DNA from: Pedobacter sp. Leaf194
GTDB taxonomy: Bacteria > Bacteroidota > Bacteroidia > Sphingobacteriales > Sphingobacteriaceae
NCBI RefSeq assembly: GCF_001423945.1
Contig: NZ_LMPU01000012.1
Coordinates: 151,575-215,574 of the forward strand
DNA: 64,000 bases
Reading direction: 5' to 3'
Positions 8,766 through 16,590 of the stretch are shown here, piece after piece. The position numbers and the translations under genes are program-made. Under the pieces are notes generated by a model, which searched no databases, was not told the origin of the DNA, and saw nothing but the letters and a program-made list of their open reading frames with translations. Numbering within the stretch: the stretch's first letter is position 1; the number at the start of each line of letters is the position of its first letter.

Positions 8766-10022
8766 TCAGTTTTTGAAGACGATTGTAAAACAATGATTGC
8801 CTTCTAAAAAAGAGTAGCTGACACTAAAATTGTATAGCGCACAAATTTGCTTGATTATTGCCAAACCCAGCCCCATACCTTCTGAGGCAGCAGATTTGAA
8901 AAATCTATCGAAGTGTTGTTCTGTAAGTGCAAACTCTTTTCCTGGATTAATTATTTCGAGGATGCCCGCACGAAGGTTTATGGTAATGAAACCATTTGTC
9001 CGGTTGTATTTTATTGCGTTAGCCAGTAAATTATTTAGTAGAATTTCTGCCAGATAACGACTCATTTCCACTTCGCAAGATTGTAAATCAACGTTAACTT
9101 TTAAATTCGATTCATTAAAAATTTCCTGGAATTGTCTGCATTTTTCATCAACGAGTTCACTAATGTCGACCCGTTGAAGGTCTGAAATTAATTTATTTTC
9201 GATTTTCGTTAAAAGTAACAGCGATTGGTTCAGCTTTGTAAGTCGGTTAATTGCGATATAGATATCATTTAATAACAGACCCTGCTGCTCGCTAATTGGG
9301 CCGGCTTGCAACAAACTATCAAGTTTAGAGTTAATAACGGCCAATGGCGTCATCATCTCATGCGAAGCATTATCGGTAAAACTTCTGAGTTCTTTATAAT
9401 CCTGCCGAACACTCGAAGCCATTTGAACTGCCGCAATGTTCAGTTCCTGAAATTCGTCTACCTTGGTTGCATTCAATTCAATCTCACTCATTTTGATAAG
9501 ATTGAAAGCTTTCATTTGTTGTAAAATAAAGTAGAAGGGCTGCCAAAGCCGGTTTAAGAAAAACCTGTTTATTAAAATTAAGCTAGCCAACAGCAGGCAA
9601 GTTACGCCGAGCGTAATCAGTAAAATTATCCGAACCAAATCGTCGGCTTCTAGCCTGGATTTTGTAATCGTGACCTCATATAATTTATCGCCCTGCAAAA
9701 TTGTGGTAACCAAACTCCTCCCTGGTTCTGCTTCATTTTCCTTTGCATTAAAAAAAGTTGTGTTCCTGAAAAATCTGCTTCCATTTGCATTTTTATCCAA
9801 TTGTTTATATTGAACCTGCTGATCAAGAAAACTTGCCGGCAGTGGCAGTTTGCGATAAGTAGACACATACTGTTTTATCTCATTTTCTTCAACTGCAAGG
9901 TCTCTATCCAGTTTCTCCGTAAAAATGAAATGGATAACCACATAATAAATAACGCCGGTAATTAAAAGAATAATAATCGCTGTGATGATGTTAACCCGGT
10001 TGTATCTGTCTGCTAATTTCAT
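8766..10022 (-). CDS. Sensor histidine kinase
   Basis: A membrane-bound kinase of 418 residues: transmembrane helices at about 12-34 and 137-159 flank a ~100-residue periplasmic sensor region without a recognisable domain. A short HAMP-like linker leads to the HisKA dimerisation helix with phospho-acceptor H221 in NASHEMMTPLA, then the HATPase_c domain with N box (LLNNLLANAIKYN) and G box (GMGLGLAI). Its ATG overlaps the last four bases of the response regulator (ATGA), so translation is coupled. The HExxTPL type matches QseC/PmrB-like kinases. The stimulus is unknown; the downstream PAP2 phosphatase suggests the output or feedback concerns envelope lipids. Confidence 0.9.
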   Translation of the reverse strand: MKLADRYNRVNIITAIIILLITGVIYYVVIHFIFTEKLDRDLAVEENEIKQYVSTYRKLPLPASFLDQQVQYKQLDKNANGSRFFRNTTFFNAKENEAEPGRSLVTTILQGDKLYEVTITKSRLEADDLVRIILLITLGVTCLLLASLILINRFFLNRLWQPFYFILQQMKAFNLIKMSEIELNATKVDEFQELNIAAVQMASSVRQDYKELRSFTDNASHEMMTPLAVINSKLDSLLQAGPISEQQGLLLNDIYIAINRLTKLNQSLLLLTKIENKLISDLQRVDISELVDEKCRQFQEIFNESNLKVNVDLQSCEVEMSRYLAEILLNNLLANAIKYNRTNGFITINLRAGILEIINPGKEFALTEQHFDRFFKSAASEGMGLGLAIIKQICALYNFSVSYSFLEGNHCFTIVFKN

Positions 10023-10696
10023 ACAGTTGCAAATTTATATCCAATTCCATAAACCGACTGCAGATAATCATTGGCGCCAGCCTCGATAAACTTTTTGCGG
10101 AGATTTTTGATGTGTGTGTATATGAAATCGAAATCGTCTGAAATATCAATATCATCACCCCAGAGGTGTTCGGCGATTGCACTTTTGGTTACTACCTTGC
10201 CCTTATTGGATAAAAAATAGATAAGCAAGTCGTATTCTTTTTTCGTCAAAGTGAGCAGGTTTCCATTTACAGATGTTTCCATATTTGAAAGGTCGACAGT
10301 GATTTCGTTGAACGTTATGACGTTACTACCATCGAACTTTTTGCGGCGAACAATTGCGCTGACCCTTGCTTTTAATTCGGATAAGTGAAAAGGCTTAACC
10401 AGGTAATCATCAGCGCCTAAATCCAGTCCGGCGAGCTTATCGTCCAAAGAATGCCTTGCTGATATGATTAAAACGCCATCGTTTTTCTTTAATTTCTTAA
10501 GTTCCTTGAGCACGTTTAATCCTTCCCCATCAGGCAAACCTAAATCCAGCAGGATACAATCGTAGTCGTAAAGATTTATTTTTTCATACGCAGAAGAATA
10601 CGTCGACGCCGTTTCACAAATATTGCCAACTTCCGAAAAGTAACTCAAAATACTCTCAAGCAAGGGCAATTCATCTTCAACTATCAGGATTTTCAT
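10019..10696 (-). CDS. OmpR-family response regulator
   Basis: Receiver domain (1-~115) with acidic pocket E8/D9, phospho-acceptor D51 in CILLDLGLPDG, the switch residue S in ISARH and K101 in YLVKPFHL. A winged-helix Trans_reg_C DNA-binding domain follows (about 130-222) with the final DIDFIYTHIKNLRKKF recognition-helix region and ...SVYGIGYKF hairpin. The gene is first in a minus-strand operon with the histidine kinase (4-base overlap) and the PAP2 phosphatase. In its 5' region the minus strand has TACTTTAG just ahead of the ATG, a weak match to the -7 box. Confidence 0.92.
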   Translation of the reverse strand: MKILIVEDELPLLESILSYFSEVGNICETASTYSSAYEKINLYDYDCILLDLGLPDGEGLNVLKELKKLKKNDGVLIISARHSLDDKLAGLDLGADDYLVKPFHLSELKARVSAIVRRKKFDGSNVITFNEITVDLSNMETSVNGNLLTLTKKEYDLLIYFLSNKGKVVTKSAIAEHLWGDDIDISDDFDFIYTHIKNLRKKFIEAGANDYLQSVYGIGYKFATV

Positions 10697-10787
10697 CTAA
10701 TCTAAAGTAAAAATTAACCACGATATTAAGGCGAAAATCTGTAGTAAAACTGAAGCCGTTTTTAGCAGCGTTTTTACAAATAAAAAA

Positions 10788-10807
10788 GCCTCCCAGGTTT
10801 GGGAGGC
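10788..10807 (-). terminator. Intrinsic terminator of the GH92 gene
   Basis: GCCTCCCA (10788-10795) pairs with TGGGAGGC (10800-10807) around a 4-base loop. On the minus strand the stem is followed by a run of six T (10787-10782), and it lies 57 bases past the GH92 stop codon. Confidence 0.8.
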
Positions 10808-10863
10808 TCAAAATTTCGTAAGCCGTTGTATTTGCAGCAGCTTGCAACTATAAACCTATTAAC

Positions 10864-13149
10864 TTATTTGCTAGGCTTTGCCGACATATAAAACGTGAGT
10901 TTACCTCCATTGGTAATATCAGCGTGTTTAATTTGATGGTTGGTAATTTCCTTACCATTAAGTAAAACCTTTGCAACATACACGTTTTTATCGCTCTGCT
11001 TTAAAGCTTCAACGGTGAATGTTTTTCCATTTTCGAGCGTTAATACCGCGTTATTTACCAACGGACTGCCCAACGAATAAACATCGGAACCAGGTGATAC
11101 CGGATAAAAGCCTAAAGATGAAAACATGTACCATGCACTCATTTGGCCGCAATCGTCATTACCACCTAAGCCATCAGCTGTAGGTTTATATTGCATATTA
11201 AGTATGTGGCGGATTTGCGCCTGCCCTTTATAAACTTCGTCGGTCCAGTTATAAAGATAAGCTACGTGGTGCGCCGGCTCATTTCCATGAACGTAGCCAC
11301 CAATAATGCCTTCGCGGGTAATGTCTTCAGTATGTGCAAAAAATTCATCCGGCAAATGCATGCTGAATAAGGAATCCAAACGAGCAGCGAATTTCTTCTT
11401 TCCGCCCATTACTTCTATCATTGCAGCAGGATCATGAGGCACAAAAAAGCTGTAATTCCAACTATTTCCCTCAATAAAACCCTGTCCCTCCGTATCTTTT
11501 GGATCAAAGGCTTTTTTAAATGTTCCATCAGCTAGTTTCGGGCGCATAAAGCCTGATTTCGTGTCGTAATTATTCTTCCAGTTTTGCGAGCGTTTAATAA
11601 ACTCGTTGTAAACCTCGGTTCTGTTTAATTTTTTTGCCAGTTGCGCAATCGCCCAGTCATCGTATGCATATTCCAGGGTGTTTGAAACAGAAACGCCGCT
11701 TTTTTCTGCAGGGATATAACCCATATCCATGTAATAGCCTATGCCTTCATAATCACGATGTTTTGCGGTAGCAACACAGGCATCTAAAGCTTTATTAGGG
11801 TTGCCATTGTATGTTCCCTTTATAATCGCATCAGCGATTACAGAAACACTGTGGTATCCACTCATACACCAGTTGTCGTTTGCGTAATGCGACCAGATTG
11901 GCAACATGTGTAAACTGCTTTGATCGTAATGCGCCATCATGGATTTAACCATATCATTACTTCTGCCAGGCTGCATAATGTTAAAAAACGGATGCAAGGC
12001 CCGGTAGGTATCCCAAAGGGAAAAAGTAGTATAGTTGGTAAAACCATCTGCTTTGTGAACGCCTTGATCTAAACCTTTATACTCCCCATTTACATCTGTA
12101 TAAGTTGTAGGATTGATAAAAGCATGGTAAAGTGCCGTGTAAAAATTTATTTTATTGGTGTTTGATGTACTAACCTGAATTTTATTCAATTCTTTGTTCC
12201 AGTTTGATTGCGCCTGTGTTTTGACTTTATCAAAATCCCATCCCGAAATTTCTGCCCGCATATTTTGCAAAGCATTTTCCTGACTAACAGGCGATAAGGC
12301 AAATTTTATTTTTACTTTTTCACCCTCCTTTGTATCAAAATCAAAATACATTTTTAACTTTTTTCCGGCAATTTCAGGGAAGTTTTTGTCCTGATTAAAT
12401 TTTCCCCAGAAACCCCGGTAAGCCTGTTTAGGATCATAGCTTTTGCGACCGTAGCTTTTAAAAGGTTTCGAAAAACTCATGGCGAAATAAACTGTCCTTG
12501 TTCTTGCCCAACCATTTGTTTGGCGGTAGCCGGTTACCAAGGTATCGTTAACAACGCGAACGTAAGTCCACACGGTTTTTTCTTCATAATTATAAATTCC
12601 GGCCATCAAATCCAAAATGATGTGCGATTGATCTGATTTTGGAAATGTGTATTGATGCATTCCCACCCGCGTTGTTGCGGTCAGCTCTGCCGTAATGTTA
12701 TCGTCATCTAATTTTACTTTGTAATAACCAGCCTCTGCAGTTTCATTGGCATGTGAGTAGGCCGAGCGGTAACCCGATTTTGGATCATTTGCCGTTCCCG
12801 GGTTCATCTGCAATTTCCCTTGCGTTGGCATGATTAGAAAGTCGCCCAGATCTGAGTGACCGGTGCCGCTAAAATGTGTGTGACTAAAACCGGTCATCGT
12901 TTTATCTTCATACTTATAACCCGCACAATATTTGTAAACATCACCATTATATTTGCCATTAACCTCATAAGATAGTGTATCAGTTTCCGGACTCAACTGC
13001 ACCGCACCAAAAGGAACCGTTGCACCCGGATAGGTATGCCCCATTTTTGATGTACCTATAATTGGTTTTACAAACTGCACTAAATTTTGCTGTGCCGACA
13101 CTGCAACTGCAGATAGCAAAAGGCAAGGCAGGATAAATTTTTTAATCAT
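10864..13149 (-). CDS. GH92 alpha-1,2-mannosidase family glycoside hydrolase
   Basis: A 761-residue exported enzyme with signal peptide MIKKFILPCLLLSAVAVSA. It starts as GH92 proteins do (VQFVKPIIGTSKMGHTYPGA, then TVPFGAVQLSPET) and keeps the family blocks TGFSHTHFSGTGHSDLGDF, the N-terminal beta-sandwich, the (alpha/alpha)6 catalytic domain with TTFSLWDTYRALHPFF, GYIPAEKSGVSVSNTLEYAY and the C-terminal GGNDDCGQMSAWYMFSSLGF. The last block carries the conserved acidic residues that coordinate calcium and act as catalytic base. These are inverting, calcium-dependent exo-alpha-mannosidases, mainly alpha-1,2 or 1,3, acting on N-glycans or mannans. It is a single gene with its own terminator, with no SusC/SusD, unlike most GH92 genes in polysaccharide loci. 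Confidence 0.95.
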   Translation of the reverse strand: MIKKFILPCLLLSAVAVSAQQNLVQFVKPIIGTSKMGHTYPGATVPFGAVQLSPETDTLSYEVNGKYNGDVYKYCAGYKYEDKTMTGFSHTHFSGTGHSDLGDFLIMPTQGKLQMNPGTANDPKSGYRSAYSHANETAEAGYYKVKLDDDNITAELTATTRVGMHQYTFPKSDQSHIILDLMAGIYNYEEKTVWTYVRVVNDTLVTGYRQTNGWARTRTVYFAMSFSKPFKSYGRKSYDPKQAYRGFWGKFNQDKNFPEIAGKKLKMYFDFDTKEGEKVKIKFALSPVSQENALQNMRAEISGWDFDKVKTQAQSNWNKELNKIQVSTSNTNKINFYTALYHAFINPTTYTDVNGEYKGLDQGVHKADGFTNYTTFSLWDTYRALHPFFNIMQPGRSNDMVKSMMAHYDQSSLHMLPIWSHYANDNWCMSGYHSVSVIADAIIKGTYNGNPNKALDACVATAKHRDYEGIGYYMDMGYIPAEKSGVSVSNTLEYAYDDWAIAQLAKKLNRTEVYNEFIKRSQNWKNNYDTKSGFMRPKLADGTFKKAFDPKDTEGQGFIEGNSWNYSFFVPHDPAAMIEVMGGKKKFAARLDSLFSMHLPDEFFAHTEDITREGIIGGYVHGNEPAHHVAYLYNWTDEVYKGQAQIRHILNMQYKPTADGLGGNDDCGQMSAWYMFSSLGFYPVSPGSDVYSLGSPLVNNAVLTLENGKTFTVEALKQSDKNVYVAKVLLNGKEITNHQIKHADITNGGKLTFYMSAKPSK

Positions 13150-13284
13150 ATCAATTTAAAATTTAACTTAATTTTTAGATTTTCGAAGGTATCAATTTTA
13201 TGGCAAATCTTCTATGGATGTAAATCTAAATCGTTTAACCAACACAAAAAATACAATCGGCTTTTTACAAGTAACTGACGGGCA

Positions 13285-13318
13285 TTGGAGAAAAAGAAGT
13301 AAATAAACCTTATTTTTG
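13285..13318 (+). promoter_or_regulatory. Promoter for mnmA
   Basis: TTG at 13285-13287 and TATTTTTG at 13311-13318 (23-base spacing) fit the Bacteroidota promoter pattern. The predicted start near 13324 leaves a leader of only about a dozen bases before the ATG at 13336. Confidence 0.45.
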
Positions 13319-13335
13319 CGCCCAATAGTTTTAAA

Positions 13336-14427
13336 ATGAGCAAACACGGTAGAATTCTGGTAGCCATGAGTGGCGGGGTTGATAGTTCGGTAGCAGCTGT
13401 AATGTTGCACGAACAGGGTTATGAGGTTATCGGCTTAACCATGAAGACCTGGGATTATGCATCAGCTGGCGGCAGTAGTAAGGAAACTGGTTGCTGCTCA
13501 CTTGATAGTATAAACGATGCCCGTACGCTTGCCGTTAACTATGGCTTTCCACACTATATTTTGGATATACGCGACGAATTTGGCGACTACGTTATCGACA
13601 ACTTTGTTGATGAATACCTGGCAGGCAGAACGCCGAACCCTTGTGTTCTTTGTAATACGCACATTAAATGGGAAGCGCTGCTTAAACGGGCCAACAAATT
13701 AGATTGTGAATTTATTGCAACAGGCCATTATGCAAATATTCGCCAGCAAGATAGCGGGCGCTACGTAATCTCTAAGGGTAAAGACGAAAACAAAGATCAA
13801 TCCTATGTGCTTTGGGGCGTTTCTCAAGAAAATCTTTCGCGAACAAAATTCCCTTTGGGTAGTTTTGCAAAATCCGAAATCAGGCAAATGGCTTTGGATA
13901 TGGGTCAGGAAGAATTGGCAAAAAAATCTGAAAGTTATGAAATTTGCTTTGTTCCAGACAACGATTACCGTGCTTTTTTAAAGCACAAGGTAGAAGATTT
14001 AGAAGAGCGTGTTGCAGGTGGCAATTTTATTTTAAGTAACGGAATGGTGGTTGGCCAGCATAAAGGCTATCCATTTTACACCATTGGGCAGCGTAAAGGA
14101 TTAGGAATAGCCTTTGGCGAGCCTATGTTTGTTACTCAAATTTTGCCGGAAAGCAATACAGTTGTACTTGGCCGTGCTGATGAACTTGAGCGTAAAGAAG
14201 CAATGGTACGCAATATAAACCTGGTAAAATATGCTGGTATCGAAGAGCCAATGAATGATGTGATTACAAAGATTCGCTATAAAGATGCCGGAATGCTAAG
14301 CACAATTGTGCAGGAAAAAGATAGAATGCGGGTGGTGTTTGATCATAACGTATCAGCAATTGCTCCCGGACAATCGGCTGTCTTTTATGAGGGCAATGAC
14401 CTTCTCGGCGGTGGTTTTCTGGTTTAG
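13336..14427 (+). CDS. mnmA: tRNA-specific 2-thiouridylase MnmA
   Basis: Cytoplasmic enzyme that installs the 2-thio group on U34 of Glu, Gln and Lys tRNAs. The ATP-pyrophosphatase PP-loop MSGGVDSS is at 11-18. The two catalytic cysteines are visible: C103 in TPNPCVLCN and C204 in YEICFVPDN. The tRNA-recognition and C-terminal beta-barrel domains follow (KGYPFYTIGQRKGLGIAFGE). At 363 residues it has the standard length, and the ATG is close to the PP-loop as usual. It is monocistronic: promoter immediately upstream and a strong terminator 25 bases after the stop. Confidence 0.97.
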   Translation: MSKHGRILVAMSGGVDSSVAAVMLHEQGYEVIGLTMKTWDYASAGGSSKETGCCSLDSINDARTLAVNYGFPHYILDIRDEFGDYVIDNFVDEYLAGRTPNPCVLCNTHIKWEALLKRANKLDCEFIATGHYANIRQQDSGRYVISKGKDENKDQSYVLWGVSQENLSRTKFPLGSFAKSEIRQMALDMGQEELAKKSESYEICFVPDNDYRAFLKHKVEDLEERVAGGNFILSNGMVVGQHKGYPFYTIGQRKGLGIAFGEPMFVTQILPESNTVVLGRADELERKEAMVRNINLVKYAGIEEPMNDVITKIRYKDAGMLSTIVQEKDRMRVVFDHNVSAIAPGQSAVFYEGNDLLGGGFLV

Positions 14428-14451
14428 TTTCACTAAAAATAATATAAACTC

Positions 14452-14486
14452 AATCCCGGCAGCACATCCTGCCGGGATTTTTTTTT
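14452..14486 (+). terminator. Intrinsic terminator of mnmA
   Basis: AATCCCGGCA (14452-14461) pairs perfectly with TGCCGGGATT (14470-14479) around an 8-base loop, followed by a run of T to 14486. Confidence 0.9.
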
Positions 14487-14619
14487 AGTCTTTTCTAATT
14501 AAAATCACTATTCCATTTCTTATTTATTCCCAAAAGCTATACCAAGTAAGATTTTTTTCTTTACTTTGAATCATCATCGTCCCTATAATTTTTGGTTTAA
14601 AAATTTTAACAATAATTAT

Positions 14620-15327
14620 ATGGAAACATCAAAATTCTCAAAGTTTACCGCCGAATTTCTTGGCACATTAGTATTGGTTTTAATGGGTTGTGGCAGCGCA
14701 GTCATTGCAGGTGCCGATGGCACAACAGGCGTAGGTTTGTTGGGAATCTCTTTTGCATTTGGTTTATCAGTTGTTGCAATGGCTTACGCGATAGGGCATA
14801 TTTCGGGCTGCCATATTAATCCGGCAATTTCAATTGGTATGGTTGTAGCAGGAAGAATGAAAGCCGCCGAAGCTGCTTATTACATTATTGCACAAATTTT
14901 GGGCGCCATTGCCGGTGCCGCGTTACTTTATTTAATTGTAAGCAATCAGGCAAATTTCGAAATGAAAGAATGGGCTTTAGGCTCGAACGGCTGGGGAACA
15001 GGGTATTTGGCCGAATATAATTCTACTGCGGCGTTTGTTGCCGAAGCAGCATTCACCTTTATTTTTTTACTGGTGATTTTTGGTGCAACATCCACAAAAA
15101 ACATCAATGGTGGTTTTGCAGGTCTGGCTATCGGGCTTTCATTAGTGCTGATTCATATCGTTGGCATCAAAATTACAGGTGTTTCTGTTAATCCGGCCCG
15201 TAGCATTGGCCCTGCAGTTTTTGCCGGAGGTGAGGCCATAAAACAGGTTTGGATGTTTATTGCTGCTCCGGTTGTTGGCGCCGTTTTAAGCGCCGTTTTA
15301 TGGAAATCGGTGCTCGAAAAGAACTAG
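14620..15327 (+). CDS. aqpZ: Aquaporin Z-type water channel (MIP family)
   Basis: Six transmembrane helices plus two half-helices carrying the NPA boxes: HISGCHINPAISIG in the first repeat and GVSVNPARSIGPAV in the second. The SVNPARS arginine forms the selectivity filter; the lack of a glycerol-facilitator NPA-D pattern favours a water channel over GlpF. The length is 235 residues from the ATG at 14620. A longer frame starting at a TTG at 14566 would add 18 residues that lack any membrane or family character, and that TTG lies in TTACTTTG, which looks like a -7 promoter box. It is convergent with the glutathione peroxidase gene and shares a bidirectional terminator with it. Confidence 0.93.
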   Translation: METSKFSKFTAEFLGTLVLVLMGCGSAVIAGADGTTGVGLLGISFAFGLSVVAMAYAIGHISGCHINPAISIGMVVAGRMKAAEAAYYIIAQILGAIAGAALLYLIVSNQANFEMKEWALGSNGWGTGYLAEYNSTAAFVAEAAFTFIFLLVIFGATSTKNINGGFAGLAIGLSLVLIHIVGIKITGVSVNPARSIGPAVFAGGEAIKQVWMFIAAPVVGAVLSAVLWKSVLEKN

Positions 15328-15393
15328 ATTAACTGTAAGGAAAACCCTGCAATTGAAGCTTGAGCTAAATTGCAATCGCAGGGCATAAAAAAC

Positions 15394-15432
15394 AAAAAGG
15401 GTAAAAACGGAATGACCGCTTTTACCCTTTTT
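15394..15432. terminator. Bidirectional terminator between aqpZ and glutathione peroxidase
   Basis: AAAAAGGGTAAAA (15394-15406) pairs with TTTTACCCTTTTT (15420-15432), extended inward by CGG/CCG after a mismatch, with a 5-base loop. It gives a GC core flanked by A and T runs on both strands, so it can stop transcripts from either convergent gene. A second weaker hairpin (CCCTGC...GCAGGG, about 15345-15383) precedes it. Confidence 0.85.
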
Positions 15433-15485
15433 GATTTCTGTCTGCTTGGAGTGAAAAAGCTATTAACAACTCAACTACATAATGA

Positions 15486-16001
15486 TTAGAGATTTTTTAC
15501 AATCGCCTCATCCAAAGGTTTTGTTTTCGAGCGGAAACGGTGAACCAGCTCCCCTTTTTCATTAATTAAAAACTTCTCGAAATTCCATTTAATATCGCCT
15601 TGCTCCTCTGCATTAGTTTGCGTTGTTAAATATTTAAACAACGGACTAATATCATCGCCTTTAACACTGCTTTTCTCTGCCAGCGTGAAAGACACATTGT
15701 ACTTTCCTGTACAGAATTCTTTAATTTCAGTATTGGTCGAAAACTCCTGCCCGCCAAAATTTCCTTCAGGGAAACCAATTACAACCACCTTTTTACCGTA
15801 CTGTTTGTGAAGTTTTTCTAAATCTTCATACTGAGGTGTATAACCACATTTGGAAGCCGTGTTCACGATCAGGATTTTTTTGCCTTTAAATTTAGATAAT
15901 TTAACTTCTTTGCCATCGATTGTTTTGAAGCTGAAGTCGTAAACGTTCTTTGGTGGATTAGGCACCAAAAAGTTTAATAGAATGAGGATAGTATTTATCA
16001 T
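15486..16001 (-). CDS. Glutathione peroxidase-family thiol peroxidase
   Basis: Thioredoxin-fold peroxidase of 171 residues. The catalytic tetrad is visible: C52 in NTASKCGYTPQ, Q85 in GNFGGQEF, W139 and N140 in KWNFEKFL. It is a Cys, not seleno, enzyme and lacks the dimerisation loop, so it probably uses thioredoxin as reductant and reduces peroxides or lipid hydroperoxides. The second-loop motif reads FPEGNFGGQ instead of the common FPCNQFGGQ, so the usual cysteine there is replaced. The N-terminal 17 residues are hydrophobic (MINTILILLNFLV) and could act as a signal or anchor. Single gene, convergent to aqpZ. Confidence 0.92.
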   Translation of the reverse strand: MINTILILLNFLVPNPPKNVYDFSFKTIDGKEVKLSKFKGKKILIVNTASKCGYTPQYEDLEKLHKQYGKKVVVIGFPEGNFGGQEFSTNTEIKEFCTGKYNVSFTLAEKSSVKGDDISPLFKYLTTQTNAEEQGDIKWNFEKFLINEKGELVHRFRSKTKPLDEAIVKNL

Positions 16002-16590
16002 TGCTGTTTTATTTATATATACGAATATAGGTACAAATAGTTTTCACATCGGTAATGATGTTGTAAATAATACAATCTTTTAAGTATTTGTAAAGGCAGG
16101 CAATAATCTATTCACGAAAATGCAGCCCCGCCATACGCTACAATCTTTTTTAATCGCTGCCAGTTTTTATCTGATCGTGTTATTGGAAGAAAGGTCTAGG
16201 ACATCTTTTACGGTGGTGCAATAAAAAAGGATTTTCGCTGCTGTCTGGTTTAAAAAGGAAGTTTTGTGCTTTTCTTGACGGCTTGCTTAGCACAATCGCC
16301 ATAAACCATTAATAGCAATTCTATCTGCGCCACCTAAACCCGACTGTGTGGAAAACCCGCAGGCCGAGGTACGAGGTTGAGGATTTGAAACAGAGGGCGG
16401 GACGGAACCGAATTAAAAACACAGGAATTGCTTTCCAAAATCGTAACAAAAAAAGCGTAGATTTTTATGGTAATTTTATCAGAAAACGAATTCAATTATG
16501 GATTAATCTCAAAACAAAATTTGTATTAAATAATGCTCAAGTTTGGATTTATCCTTTAATTATAGCTTTATTTGCACAAAATCGTATTTC
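16002..16590. other. Long intergenic region with an imperfect inverted repeat
   Basis: No convincing gene in 589 bases. It contains an imperfect inverted repeat (16142-16157 against 16218-16233, both built around six T/A plus AATC) beside a GC-richer stretch at 16122-16140, and another GC-rich patch at about 16345-16415, unlike the AT-rich spacers elsewhere. This pattern suggests decayed or dispersed non-coding repeats. An 87-codon frame at 16346-16609 overlaps the topA start and shows a low-complexity basic product, so I do not call it. The topA promoter should lie near 16565-16577 (TTTATTTGCAC). Confidence 0.4.

Noticed and set aside
1..13149. A mannan polysaccharide-utilisation locus spanning the GH125 and GH92 genes
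   Set aside because: The intervening genes are unrelated, no SusC/SusD pair or hybrid regulator is present, and the TonB receptor at 5749-7926 lacks SusC length and a SusD partner.
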